NCBI RefSeq assembly: GCF_030268045.1
Contig: NZ_BSDC01000001.1
Coordinates: forward strand, 1,240,001 to 1,304,000
Length of the DNA: 64,000 nucleotides
DNA from: Geothrix edaphica
GTDB taxonomy: Bacteria > Acidobacteriota > Holophagae > Holophagales > Holophagaceae
Direction of reading: 5' to 3'
Below, in pieces: positions 45,557-54,331 of this stretch; the first letter of the stretch is position 1; each line of letters begins with the position of its first letter. The notes below the pieces were generated by a model that was not told the DNA's origin, did not search any database, and saw nothing but the letters and a program-made list of their open reading frames with translations. Both the position numbers and the translations under genes were made by a program.

Positions 45557-46396
45557 ATGATCCCACTGCTCCTCCTGACTCCTGTCGCCCAGGTCCAGTC
45601 CCAGGGTCTCGCCATGCCCCTGCCCGCCCCTGGTGAGGCCCTCTACAAGGCCAGGGACTGGGCCGGTCTCGCGGACTGGTTCGAGACCGTGCCGCCGGCC
45701 ACCCGCGGGGCCCATTACGAGCTGTGGATCCAGGCCCTCAACCGGAGCCAGCGGTGGGAGCGGCTCGCAACCGTCTGCGAGGCCCTGCAGCCCCAGCTGG
45801 AAGCGAAATCCGGCCCCCGCCTGGCCACTTACCGCCTCTACCGCGCCCAGGCCCTGAGCCAGCTGGGCCGCCACGCGGAGGCCGCGACCGCCCATGCGGA
45901 GAATGGCCGGCTGGGCTACCCCGACGGCTATCCCAATGCCTGCGCCGAGGCCCGGCTGGCGCAGGACTGGAGCGCCCTCCTGACCTGCGCCGACACGCTG
46001 CTGGGAGCACACCCCGGGGATGCTATGGCCCTGGCCTGGAAGGGTGAGGCCCTGGCCCGGGCGGGGCGCCTGGCCGAAGCGGAACCGATCCTCCGCGAGG
46101 CCGTGGCGAAGGATCCCAAGATCGCCTACGCCTGGAACAACCTGGGCCGCTGCCTGAACGAGGAGAAGGCCTGGGCCGAGGCCTGCGAGGCCCTCGACAA
46201 GGCCCTGGCACTGGAGCCCAATCAGCTTGAGGCCCTCTTCAATCGTGGCCGGGCCCGCTTCGAACTGAAGCGGTACAAGGAAAGCCGGGACGATTTCCGC
46301 GCAGCCCTCACGTTGCGCCCCGACGATCCCGTCCTCACGGAGAACCTGCGCCAGGCCGAGCGCTACGCCACCCTTCCCGCACCGAAGAAGCGCTGA
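45557..46396 (+). CDS. TPR-repeat protein
   Basis: 279 aa. A short hydrophobic N-terminus (MIPLLLLTPVAQVQSQG) may be a signal peptide. At least four TPR-like helical pairs follow; the clearest are ALAWKGEALARAGRLAEAEPILREAV, AYAWNNLGRCLNEEKAWAEACEALDKALAL and EALFNRGRARFELKRYKESRDDFRAALTL at about residues 150-262. Probably a protein-protein interaction scaffold; partner unknown. It is convergent with the HAMP sensor gene (34-bp gap). Confidence 0.8.
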   Translation: MIPLLLLTPVAQVQSQGLAMPLPAPGEALYKARDWAGLADWFETVPPATRGAHYELWIQALNRSQRWERLATVCEALQPQLEAKSGPRLATYRLYRAQALSQLGRHAEAATAHAENGRLGYPDGYPNACAEARLAQDWSALLTCADTLLGAHPGDAMALAWKGEALARAGRLAEAEPILREAVAKDPKIAYAWNNLGRCLNEEKAWAEACEALDKALALEPNQLEALFNRGRARFELKRYKESRDDFRAALTLRPDDPVLTENLRQAERYATLPAPKKR

Positions 46397-46430
46397 AAGG
46401 GTGGCGCGCCGGACCTGACTGGAGTGGAGG

Positions 46431-47606
46431 TCACTCTGGTCGGGTCAGCATGGCTATGGACTTCTTGAGGCTCACGCGCATCCGTTCGAAGGATCGGATC
46501 AGCAGCCCGATCTCGTCTTCCCGCTCGGTCTCGAGCTTCAGGTCGACATTCCCCATGCTGATCTCCTTGGCCTGTCCCGCCAACTGGACCAAGGGCCCGA
46601 TGATCTCTACGCGGAGGTACATCGCCGCCACCACGAAGCTGCCCGCGAAGACCAGGACTGTGGCGAGAACCAGGGTCCAAATGGCCGAGTGTTCATTCCG
46701 GATCTGGTCGGTCACATCGTTCAGGGCCAGCACGACGCCCACTTGTTTCCCGGAGGCGTCCTTGAGGGGGAAAGCCCCCTTGGCAAGGCTCCGCGAGCCC
46801 CGGGTGAAGACTCCGAAGTATTCAGGGGACGTGGCCTTGCGGAACTCCTCTTCGGAAACCATGCCGGCGGCCGTTGTGGCATCGGCCAGGGTGGTGCTGA
46901 CCATGACGAACCCCTTGAACTGATCCCAGTTGTCCGCCTTTCCCTTCGCCTTGAGCGTCTTCCGGTACTGGTCCTCGTCCAGGAACTGCTTGTCCACCAT
47001 CACCGCCACATCCACTCCGGTTTCCCGCTTCACCAGCTGGTCGAAATGGTCAATCTCCTCCCCGAATTCCAAGAATCCGATCAGGTCCCCGTTGTGGAGG
47101 TAGGGGGTCACCACTCGCAGCGCGAAGGCTGTCTTGCCGAGCTCGATGCCGCTGACGGTCTTCCCGGCCGCCCGGGCCTGCTGAAAGGTCTCCCGCTGAA
47201 CCACGTCACCGAAATTGCCTGGGTCGTGGGCCCGCAGGAAGCAGGTGCCATCTTTGTCGATGAAATAGAGGTGCGTGATCCCGAAACGGGCCTTGTTCTC
47301 CCGGTAGAGGTCCTGCACCGCCTCCTGAAGCTTTTGACGATCCTGGTGGTCCGCATAGACCTGACGCAGGGAGGCGTTGGTGGCGAGGCTATTCATGGCC
47401 GCCGACAGCATCTTGGTATCGCCCTGGAGGATCAGGTTGTAGGCACCCTGGGACCGCTCCACGGCCTTCGTGGCATTGAGCGCGAGGCTGTTCCGGACGG
47501 ATATGTAGAGGATCCCGGAATAGACCGCCACCATCAGCAGTTCCAGGATGAGGATTCCGCCCAGCATCTTGAAGCGGATGCTCCGCTTGAGGGCTCCAAT
47601 GTCCAT
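46431..47606 (-). CDS. Double-Cache/HAMP sensor protein without output domain
   Basis: 391 aa. TM1 (about 13-35), a large extracytoplasmic sensor region (about 36-305, with the LYFIDKDGTCFLRAHDPGNFGD and PYLHNGDLIGFLEFGEEID blocks of Cache-type domains), TM2 (about 308-333) and a HAMP domain (about 330-383). The protein ends about eight residues later, so there is no kinase, cyclase or MCP signalling domain. It is the third gene of an operon behind two roadblock-type proteins, which may be its signalling partners. Confidence 0.85.
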   Translation of the reverse strand: MDIGALKRSIRFKMLGGILILELLMVAVYSGILYISVRNSLALNATKAVERSQGAYNLILQGDTKMLSAAMNSLATNASLRQVYADHQDRQKLQEAVQDLYRENKARFGITHLYFIDKDGTCFLRAHDPGNFGDVVQRETFQQARAAGKTVSGIELGKTAFALRVVTPYLHNGDLIGFLEFGEEIDHFDQLVKRETGVDVAVMVDKQFLDEDQYRKTLKAKGKADNWDQFKGFVMVSTTLADATTAAGMVSEEEFRKATSPEYFGVFTRGSRSLAKGAFPLKDASGKQVGVVLALNDVTDQIRNEHSAIWTLVLATVLVFAGSFVVAAMYLRVEIIGPLVQLAGQAKEISMGNVDLKLETEREDEIGLLIRSFERMRVSLKKSIAMLTRPE

Positions 47607-47631
47607 GCATGACCTCCGAATGGCCGATGAT

Positions 47632-48231
47632 TCAGCCGATGATGGCGTTCGCTTCCTTGAGAAAACGCTTGCGGTCCGAGGGATCGTCGAGTTCCTGCGC
47701 GAGGAGGTTCACGAAGTCCCTGAGTTTCCTGGGATCCTCTCCGGCCGACCAGTCGGCATGGACCCTCGAGAAAAGGAGCTCGCCGATGGGACCGATGGAT
47801 CCGAGGAAGGCCTGTTTCAACTGTCCCAGAACCACCGAACGGGTCGTGGCGACCGTCACTGCGGGCGGTTTGCGGGGTGGGGCCGTGGGCAGGGCCTTTT
47901 CGAGCCGGTGCGCGGCTTGGAGCAGCGCCAGGTTCATCAGCTGGGCATTGACCGAGCCGTTGCATAAGGCGAGGATCGCGCCCTTGGGTACAGGGCGCAG
48001 GATCACCCGCCCCCCGTTGAAGCGCAGGTCCAGGCCGCCACCTTCTCCCTCGAGGGCCTGTTGGACGAGGAAGTCCTCCGAAAGGAGCTGGACCATGTTC
48101 TGGATGGTGCCGATGGAGTAATGGTCGGGAAAATCCGAGGCCAGTACCGCCCCTTCGGTGCTGAAGACCAGCGTCCCGATGGCTCCCGGAACACCGAGAA
48201 TCTGGTGGAGGATCTCTTTCGCCTCGGTCAT
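47632..48231 (-). CDS. Roadblock/LC7-like protein
   Basis: 199 aa. N-terminal roadblock/LC7 fold (about 1-110): LGVPGAIGTLVFSTEGAVLASDFP, a central helix and GGRVILRPVPKGAILALCNGSVNAQLM. A Pro-rich linker leads to a helical C-terminal domain (about 135-199) ending LDDPSDRKRFLKEANAIIG. Roadblock proteins regulate small Ras-like GTPases such as MglA. Its start overlaps the stop of the DUF4388 gene by four bases. Confidence 0.75.
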   Translation of the reverse strand: MTEAKEILHQILGVPGAIGTLVFSTEGAVLASDFPDHYSIGTIQNMVQLLSEDFLVQQALEGEGGGLDLRFNGGRVILRPVPKGAILALCNGSVNAQLMNLALLQAAHRLEKALPTAPPRKPPAVTVATTRSVVLGQLKQAFLGSIGPIGELLFSRVHADWSAGEDPRKLRDFVNLLAQELDDPSDRKRFLKEANAIIG

Positions 48232-49013
48232 GAGCTCACCCGGCGCGCTACAAGAGCCTGCCGGATCCCCGCCTCTACCGCCTCTGGAGCAGCATCATCA
48301 GTGAGGCAGACCGAAAGACCCGTCCCCTTCGACCTGAACAGCAGCACCCGTTCAGGCCCTGCATGAATCAAGGCCGCCTGTAGATCGCCAAGCCCGAACG
48401 CCTCGCCCAAGGGGGCAGCGATCATGGTCGCCAAGTAGGCGCCCTTGGCCGCCAGGTCCTCGCCCCGAGCATCCGTCACCCCGCGCGGCGCCCCGTCCTC
48501 GTCCGTGAACACTGCATAGGCAACGCCTGGAACGCCACCGACGGTCTGCATGAACTCCTCCGGGCGGACCGTCGTTGGCTGACCCGGCGCGCTCCCGGTC
48601 CGGAGTTCCGTAAGACCGTGGCGGGACTCATCCAGCCACTGGTGTGCGGACAAAAGCAGGTGTTCCCTGTGTTTGTGGATGGACTGGTGGAGGGTCATCA
48701 CGTTGGGATGCAGCCGGAAACTTCCTCCAGGCCAAGCCATGATGCGGTTGAAGGCCTCCTCGCCCCCGAGGCTCCCCACCTCAGCGTGGACCACTTCGCC
48801 GCGATGGAAGAAGATCTGCCCTTCTCGCTCCTGGTAGACGACCTGGATGGATCCCGAAAAGAGGTTCTGCCCCTCGATCTGGACCACATCCGCCAGGGTC
48901 ATGTTCGAGATGGCGCCTTCAAATCCCACGGGTTCCGTGCCGGATGGAGGCAGAGCTGTGTCGGTCGGCGAAATCGAGGTCATTGAGAAAACATCCGGTG
49001 CCGCCAGTGCCAT
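48228..49013 (-). CDS. DUF4388 plus roadblock-like protein
   Basis: 261 aa from ATG 49013 (an upstream ATG at 49088 is in frame). Residues about 25-130 are a DUF4388 domain (GFEGAISNMTLADVVQIEGQN, GQIFFHRGEVVHAEVGSLGGEEAF, WPGGSFRLHP), a signalling domain common in Myxococcota and Acidobacteriota. Residues about 155-260 form a roadblock-like domain. First gene of the three-gene operon; the 248 bases upstream (to the divergent aldolase gene) hold its promoter, which I cannot pinpoint. Confidence 0.8.
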   Translation of the reverse strand: MALAAPDVFSMTSISPTDTALPPSGTEPVGFEGAISNMTLADVVQIEGQNLFSGSIQVVYQEREGQIFFHRGEVVHAEVGSLGGEEAFNRIMAWPGGSFRLHPNVMTLHQSIHKHREHLLLSAHQWLDESRHGLTELRTGSAPGQPTTVRPEEFMQTVGGVPGVAYAVFTDEDGAPRGVTDARGEDLAAKGAYLATMIAAPLGEAFGLGDLQAALIHAGPERVLLFRSKGTGLSVCLTDDAAPEAVEAGIRQALVARRVSS

Positions 49014-49261
49014 GGAGGAGCCTTTTGGGAAGTTTTCGGGTTGAGAACAATCAAGGAGCCGAGTTTCCCCACCGGGGGCGGCCAACAAATTGTCTACCGC
49101 AAGGTGTGGTATGGCCAGGCCTCCCGGTGAATCGTGCCCAAAGTCACGAGCACACTTACCTCAGGTCGGGTGGACAGGCGGTTGCATTCCGGGTCCGGGC
49201 ACGGCTCCCCGAAAAACCAGCCATTACCTTTCCCGCTCATGGCCCCCCTACACTGGTTCCC

Positions 49262-49909
49262 ATGCCCGACTCCCTGCTCCAAGATCTCCTCGACGGCTGC
49301 CGACGTTTGCATGCGGGCGGCCTGTTGGCGGCTTCGGACGGCAACCTTTCCGTGCGCCTCCCCAACGGCCTCATCGCCATGACCCCAAGCGGCGTGCCCA
49401 AGGCCAAGGTGCAACTCATGGACCTGGCGCACCTCACGCTGGCAGGCGAGATCCTCTCGGGTCGCCCCAGCAGCGAGCGCGCCATGCACCTGGCCATTTA
49501 CCGCGCCGTGCCGGAAGCGAAGGCCGTGGTCCACGCCCATCCCCCCACCGCCATCGCCTGGTCCCTGGCCCGGCCCGACCTGGAGGAGCTGCCCTCCGAC
49601 GGCCTGCCCGAGGTGATCCTGGCTGCCGGCCGCATTCCCATCGTGCCCATGGCCATTCCCGGCACCGAGGCCATGGGCGCGAACCTCCTGCCCTTCCTGC
49701 CTCAGCACCGCCTGATGATCCTGGCCCGCCACGGCGGCCTCTGCTGGGGCGAGCACCTGGACGAGGCCGTGGGTGGTCTCGAGCGCCTGGAGCAGGTGGC
49801 CCAGATCCTCTGGAAGGCCGAGGCCCTGGGCGGCGCCAAGCCATTGCCTGCCTCCGACCTTCAGGAACTGCGCGCCCTGAGGGCGAAGATCGGACCGAGG
49901 ATCATCTGA
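49262..49909 (+). CDS. Class II aldolase/adducin family protein (probable DHAP-shunt aldolase)
   Basis: 215 aa from ATG 49262 (weak ribosome site). Zn-dependent aldolase fold: GNLSVRLPNG, TPSG, active-site Glu in SSERAMHLAIYR, metal His-x-His in VVHAHPPTAIA and a third His in LARHGGLCWG. It overlaps mtnA by one base. In bacteria with the DHAP shunt, such an aldolase splits 5-methylthioribulose-1-P (or 5-deoxyribulose-1-P) into DHAP and an aldehyde. MtnB (the dehydratase of the classical methionine cycle) has the same fold and cannot be excluded. Confidence 0.85.
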   Translation: MPDSLLQDLLDGCRRLHAGGLLAASDGNLSVRLPNGLIAMTPSGVPKAKVQLMDLAHLTLAGEILSGRPSSERAMHLAIYRAVPEAKAVVHAHPPTAIAWSLARPDLEELPSDGLPEVILAAGRIPIVPMAIPGTEAMGANLLPFLPQHRLMILARHGGLCWGEHLDEAVGGLERLEQVAQILWKAEALGGAKPLPASDLQELRALRAKIGPRII

Positions 49910-50907
49910 TGCATTCCTTCGAATCCCTGGGCCTGAGACACGATGGCCACACGCTCTGGGTGCTGGATCAGACCCAGCTTCCGGATACCGAGATCTGGCT
50001 GGACGGCAGCGAGCCCGAGGCCATGATCGCCCTCATCAGGCGCCTGGCCGTGCGGGGCGCGCCGCTCATCGGCGTGGCGGCGGCGGCCAGCCTCGCCACC
50101 TTCGCCCACCGGGGCGCGTCCGCGGCCGAATACGCTGCCGCCTGCGCGGCCCTGCGCGCAGCCCGGCCCACGGCCGTGAACCTCATGTGGGCCATGGACC
50201 GCATGATGGGCGCCGCCGATCCCGTCGCCGAGGCCCAGGCCATCTTCGAGGAGGATGTCCGGCTCTGCGAAGGCATGGCCCAGCACGGCGCGGCGCTCAT
50301 CCAGGACGGCGAAGGGATCCTCACCCACTGCAACACGGGCGGCCTGGCCACCGCGGGCATCGGCACGGCGCTGGGCGTCATCCGCCGTGCGCACGAGCAG
50401 GGCAAGCGCATCCATGTCTACGCGGACGAGACGCGGCCCCTGCTCCAGGGCGGGCGCCTCACGGCCTGGGAGCTGCGGAAGCTGGGCATCCCCTCCACGC
50501 TCATCACGGACAGCATGGCGGCCCTGCTGCTGCGCGACGGCAAGGTGCAGCGCGTGCTGGTGGGCTCGGATCGCGTGGCCGCCAACGGCGACTTCGCCAA
50601 CAAGGTGGGCACCTATGGCGTGGCCGTGCAGGCGAAGCACCACGGCGTGCCCTTCCACCCCGTGGCCCCTTTCTCCACGGTGGACCTGGCCTGCCCCACC
50701 GGCGCCGCCATCCCCATCGAGCTGCGCGACCCCGCGGAGGTGCGGGGCTACGGCCGGTGGCGCTGGGCCCCGGAGGATATGCCCACCTGGAACCCGAGTT
50801 TCGATGTCACGCCCGCAGATCTCGTCACCAGCCTGGTGCTGGACCGGGGCGTGTTCAGTGCCGAGGCGCTCCGGGCGGGCGTACTGGCCCAGGTGTGCGG
50901 AAGCTGA
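49909..50907 (+). CDS. mtnA: S-methyl-5-thioribose-1-phosphate isomerase
   Basis: Isomerises 5-methylthioribose-1-P to the ribulose form in salvage of SAM by-products. 332 aa. Motifs: RGAPLIGVAAAASLA near 45-60, active-site Cys in THCNTGGLATAGIGTALG, YADETRPLLQGGRLTAWEL, and catalytic Asp in GSDRVAANGDFANKVGTY. The start codon ATG overlaps the aldolase stop (TGATG). No mtnK, mtnP or mtnC/D is nearby, so the feeding and later steps must be encoded elsewhere. Confidence 0.95.
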   Translation: MHSFESLGLRHDGHTLWVLDQTQLPDTEIWLDGSEPEAMIALIRRLAVRGAPLIGVAAAASLATFAHRGASAAEYAAACAALRAARPTAVNLMWAMDRMMGAADPVAEAQAIFEEDVRLCEGMAQHGAALIQDGEGILTHCNTGGLATAGIGTALGVIRRAHEQGKRIHVYADETRPLLQGGRLTAWELRKLGIPSTLITDSMAALLLRDGKVQRVLVGSDRVAANGDFANKVGTYGVAVQAKHHGVPFHPVAPFSTVDLACPTGAAIPIELRDPAEVRGYGRWRWAPEDMPTWNPSFDVTPADLVTSLVLDRGVFSAEALRAGVLAQVCGS

Positions 50908-50922
50908 GGCCTGGCGCTCCGC

Positions 50923-51300
50923 TCACTGTCCGCGACCGCTCCACGCCTGCAGCCCCACGCCGATGACGATGACCGTGAGCGCCACCCAGCGCATGGGGGT
51001 CATGGCCTCGCCCAGGAAGGCCCGGGCCATGAGGGCATTGGCGAGGAAGCCGAGGGCCAGGAAGGGATAGGCGTAGTTCACCTGCACCATGGACAGCGCA
51101 CCCAGCCACACAACCACGCTCACGGCGTAGCACGCCAGGCCCGCGATCACCCAGGGTTCGAGCATCAGGCGGAACAGGGGACCCACCGCAAGGTGCATGC
51201 CGCCCGCGGCCTGGAGGCCCTTCTTCAGGCAGATCTGCGCCGCCGCGTTCAGCAGCACGCCCAGCACGATGAGGGGGATGGCCTTCACATTGGGGCTCAT
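50923..51300 (-). CDS. Small EamA/SMR-type transporter (ArnE-like)
   Basis: 125 aa with four membrane helices; ATG 51300 overlaps the GT9 stop (ATGA). The pattern VLGVLLNAAAQICLKKG, a middle WVIAGLACYAVSVVVWLGAL and VNYAYPFLALGFLANAL is that of small multidrug resistance/EamA half-size proteins. In this gene set it most likely acts like ArnE/ArnF, flipping an undecaprenyl-linked sugar to the periplasm. Last gene of the arnT-GT9-SMR unit. Confidence 0.8.
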   Translation of the reverse strand: MSPNVKAIPLIVLGVLLNAAAQICLKKGLQAAGGMHLAVGPLFRLMLEPWVIAGLACYAVSVVVWLGALSMVQVNYAYPFLALGFLANALMARAFLGEAMTPMRWVALTVIVIGVGLQAWSGRGQ

Positions 51301-52316
51301 GGGGCCTCCGGGGCGGGGGTGGCGAGGTGGGCTTCGAGGGCGGTCCAGATGGTTTCGGCGGGAACCTGGGTCATGCAGGGATGGTCCGGCAGGGGGCAAT
51401 GCCACTGCTGGCATTCCAGGCAGGCCAGGCCCTCCTTCCGGATCACGGTCACCTTCGGGCCCCGGGGGGCCGTGTGGCGGGGGATGGTGGGACCGAAGAC
51501 GGTCACCAGCGGCACACCGCAGGCCGCGGCCAGATGGGCCAGGCCTGAATCGTTGGCCAGCACGGCGGAAGCGCCCACCAGCCAGGCGGCGCTCTGCGAC
51601 CAGGGGATCTGCGCCGTCAGGTTCAGCACCTCGGGCACCCGTTCCTGGAGGCGCCCGCCCCAGAGCACATCGTCGCCGGGACCGCCCAGCACCACGATGC
51701 CGAACCCCCGGGCCAGGGCGCGTTGAGCCAAGTCCACCAGCAGCTCGAGCCCGAGGCGCTTGGCGCCGGCGGCGGCACCGATGGCGAAGGCCAGATAGGG
51801 GCCCCGATCGAACCCGTTCGCCCCGCGGGCCGCCGCCACAGCCTCGGCACTTTCAGGTCGCGGACGGAACGGCAGGAAGGCGGGTGGCCCCAGCTCCGGA
51901 TAGCCCAGGCGCACGATATCCCGGTAGCGCTCCAGCGAGTGGTCGTCCCGGCCCCAGTAGTTGAGGCTGGCTGTCAGCAAGAGGGAGGCACCCCCATCGC
52001 CGCAGCCCACGCGGCGGGGCACCCGGGCGGCGAAGGCGGCGACGGGTGCGCGCAAGCTCTTGGCCAGGGCCAGGATTGAGGCAGGCCGGTGGGCCCGCAG
52101 GAGCCGGGCGCCTTCCAGCAGGCCCGCCTTCTTCGCGGGATCGGCACAGGCCCCGACGTAGCCCTGGGCACCCTCGAAGAGCTCCACCGTGGCCGCCGGG
52201 CCCCAGGCCACCAGGGGCAGGCCGGCGGCCAGGAGAGGCGCTGCCGCCTGATGCATCAGGATGGCGTCGCCCACGAAGCGGGGCATGCGGATCCAGTGGG
52301 CGCCGGCAGGGATCAT
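51297..52316 (-). CDS. Glycosyltransferase family 9 (heptosyltransferase-like)
   Basis: 339 aa from ATG 52316, overlapping the stop of the upstream ArnT-like gene (ATGA). GT9 features: N-terminal RMPRFVGDAILMHQA, ADP-heptose-site region VLANDSGLAHLAAACGVPLVTVFGPT, and the C-terminal cysteine patch CLECQQWHCPLPDHPCM typical of heptosyltransferase II-type enzymes. Likely adds heptose to the LPS core or a similar glycan. Confidence 0.85.
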   Translation of the reverse strand: MIPAGAHWIRMPRFVGDAILMHQAAAPLLAAGLPLVAWGPAATVELFEGAQGYVGACADPAKKAGLLEGARLLRAHRPASILALAKSLRAPVAAFAARVPRRVGCGDGGASLLLTASLNYWGRDDHSLERYRDIVRLGYPELGPPAFLPFRPRPESAEAVAAARGANGFDRGPYLAFAIGAAAGAKRLGLELLVDLAQRALARGFGIVVLGGPGDDVLWGGRLQERVPEVLNLTAQIPWSQSAAWLVGASAVLANDSGLAHLAAACGVPLVTVFGPTIPRHTAPRGPKVTVIRKEGLACLECQQWHCPLPDHPCMTQVPAETIWTALEAHLATPAPEAP

Positions 52317-54001
52317 GGCCGCTTCTTCAGCAGCAGGATCTCCCCGCCGCCAGTCGGCACCGCGGCGAGCACCTCGAAGCGGGCCCGCAGGGTCGAGGTC
52401 ATGCCCCAGGCATCCTGGTCCCACTCGCCGCGCTGGGCCACCAGCCGGGCCTCGGGATCCATGCGCTCCAGGGCCTCGGCGTTGCGCAGTTCCGGCATGA
52501 GGTGGTCCGTATAGACCATGACGCCGCTACGGATGGTCTGCCAGTAGAAGACCTGGCGACCGGCGATCAGCGGTTGGACAGTAGTTGTCCAGCGACGGTA
52601 GGACTTCTGTGAGTCCAGGAGGCGGAAGCCCCAGGTGCCGCCCACCAGGTAGAGCAGACCCAGGCCCAGGGCCGCGGCGCGGACCAGGCCGCCGGCCCTT
52701 TTCCGCCAGGCCAGAACCGCCATGAGAAAGGTGCTGCCGACCAGCACCAGGGCCATGAGCCGGGTGGGCCCAAGGAACGGGATCACCTGGCTCTGCAGTT
52801 TCACACCGCCAGCCCCCAGGGCCAGGGCCGTCAGGGCGAGGGCCGGCAGGGCGAGGCCGGCCGCCAGCAGCAGCCCGAGGCGGCGGACGCGGTCACCCTC
52901 CATCCGCCGGAACAGGTCCCCCAGCAGCAGGGCCAGGAAGGGGTAGCTCATCAGCAGGTACTTGCCCTGCTTGCTCTGCACGGCACTGAGGAAGGCAAAG
53001 GGCACCACGAAGGCCGCCAGCAGGAATCTCGGCGCAGCCTCGTCCAGCCTCCGTTCCCGCCGCAGATGCAGGGCCAGCGCCGGCACCAGGAGCACCCAGG
53101 GGAAGAAGTCCCCCAGGCTGTACTCGAAGTACCGCCACCAGGGCTGGATGTGATCCCAGGCCTTGGTGGCCCGCTCGAAGTTCTGGAAGATGATCAGCTC
53201 GTAGGCGTAGTGCGCCCCGCCCTTCAGGCCCGCCGCCACGTACCACGGCGCCACCAGCAGCAGGGTGAGGCAGAGGCCTGCGACGATGCCCGCGCGGCGC
53301 AGCACCGCGAGGTCCCGCTGCCAGACCAGGAAGGCTACCAGCACCAGCACGGAGAGCACGGGGGCCAGGGGCCCCTTGGCCAGGAAGGCCAAGGCCAGCC
53401 AGAAGTACGCCTTCAGGAACCAGCGGCGGTGCTCGCCGGGCGCCAGCTCGGGGCCGTGTTCGCGGAGCAGGAGGTAGCCGCCCAGCCAGGCGAGCCAGCT
53501 CCAGGCCAGCAGGGCCGCGAAGAGCATGTCGATCTGGATGAACTGCCCCTGCCAGAACCAGAGGGGCGTGGTGGCCAGGATCAGGGCTGCTGGCTCGGCC
53601 GTGCCCGGGGCCAGGAAGCGCACGGCCCAGCGGCGGAAGGCCGACAGGAAGGCCACCGCCGCGATCACCGAGGGCAGGCGCAGGGCCCAGGCCGCCACGC
53701 CCTGGGTGAAGCCCAGTCCGCCCGTGAGCGTGTCGAACAGCACGGAGGAGGCCTTCATCACCCAGTAGTAGAGGATGGGCTTCTCGCTATAGGGCACCCC
53801 GTTGAGGTAGGGCAGCAGCCAGTCGCCCCGCAGGCGCATCTCCTTCACGCACTGGGCGAAATCCGGCTCATCCGGAGCCCAGAGGTCGCGCACGGGCAGC
53901 ACCGCCACCAGCAGCAGGGCGAAGAGCAGCTCGGGCGCGTGGGCGCGCAGCCAGCTTGCGAGGCGGGACATGCGGGTCGGCCGAGTCGGGGTTCCATTCA
54001 T
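52313..54001 (-). CDS. GT83 ArnT-like glycosyltransferase (copy 2)
   Basis: 562 aa, polytopic membrane enzyme. ATG 54001 is preceded by a G-run; an internal ATG at 53971 is possible. The first loop holds WAPDEPDFAQCVKEMRLRGDWLLPYLNGVPYSEKP, split here only by normal spacing, with the acidic pair D-E-x-D of the PMT/ArnT catalytic loop and the YSEKP motif. About a dozen helices follow, then a soluble periplasmic tail. It should transfer a sugar from undecaprenyl phosphate to lipid A or another envelope acceptor. Confidence 0.85.
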   Translation of the reverse strand: MNGTPTRPTRMSRLASWLRAHAPELLFALLLVAVLPVRDLWAPDEPDFAQCVKEMRLRGDWLLPYLNGVPYSEKPILYYWVMKASSVLFDTLTGGLGFTQGVAAWALRLPSVIAAVAFLSAFRRWAVRFLAPGTAEPAALILATTPLWFWQGQFIQIDMLFAALLAWSWLAWLGGYLLLREHGPELAPGEHRRWFLKAYFWLALAFLAKGPLAPVLSVLVLVAFLVWQRDLAVLRRAGIVAGLCLTLLLVAPWYVAAGLKGGAHYAYELIIFQNFERATKAWDHIQPWWRYFEYSLGDFFPWVLLVPALALHLRRERRLDEAAPRFLLAAFVVPFAFLSAVQSKQGKYLLMSYPFLALLLGDLFRRMEGDRVRRLGLLLAAGLALPALALTALALGAGGVKLQSQVIPFLGPTRLMALVLVGSTFLMAVLAWRKRAGGLVRAAALGLGLLYLVGGTWGFRLLDSQKSYRRWTTTVQPLIAGRQVFYWQTIRSGVMVYTDHLMPELRNAEALERMDPEARLVAQRGEWDQDAWGMTSTLRARFEVLAAVPTGGGEILLLKKRP

Positions 54002-54055
54002 CCCCCCATCTTCCCCTGGAAGCACCCCTCTCGCCCAGCGGGGTACAATGGTTCC

Positions 54056-54331
54056 ATGGTCCCAGCCCTCCTCACCCTCCTGTTCCTCACCGCCCCGGCC
54101 CCGGTCGATGGCGTGAAGGAGGACATCAAGCAGGCCGGCAAGCAGATCGGCCAGGGCGTCAAGAAGGGGGGCCAGGCGGTCGGCCAGGCGGCCAAGAAGG
54201 GCGGCAAGGCGGTCGGCCAAGCGGCCAAGGAAGGCGGCAAGGCCGTGGGCCAGGGCGCCAAGACCGCCGGCAAGGGCGTCGCCAAGGGCGCCAAGGATGC
54301 CGGGCGTGGCGTCAAAGAGGCCGTGAAGTAG
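54056..54331 (+). CDS. Secreted 11-residue-repeat protein
   Basis: 91 aa from ATG 54056. A hydrophobic N-terminus (MVPALLTLLFLTAPAPVDG) is probably a signal peptide. Residues 20-85 are six exact-period 11-residue units: VKEDIKQAGKQ, IGQGVKKGGQA, VGQAAKKGGKA, VGQAAKEGGKA, VGQGAKTAGKG, VAKGAKDAGRG, ending VKEAVK. Period 11 with Lys/Gly/Ala is that of LEA group 3, apolipoprotein and synuclein-type amphipathic helices that lie on membranes. Function here unknown. Divergent from the ArnT-like gene with 54 bases between starts. Confidence 0.65.
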   Translation: MVPALLTLLFLTAPAPVDGVKEDIKQAGKQIGQGVKKGGQAVGQAAKKGGKAVGQAAKEGGKAVGQGAKTAGKGVAKGAKDAGRGVKEAVK

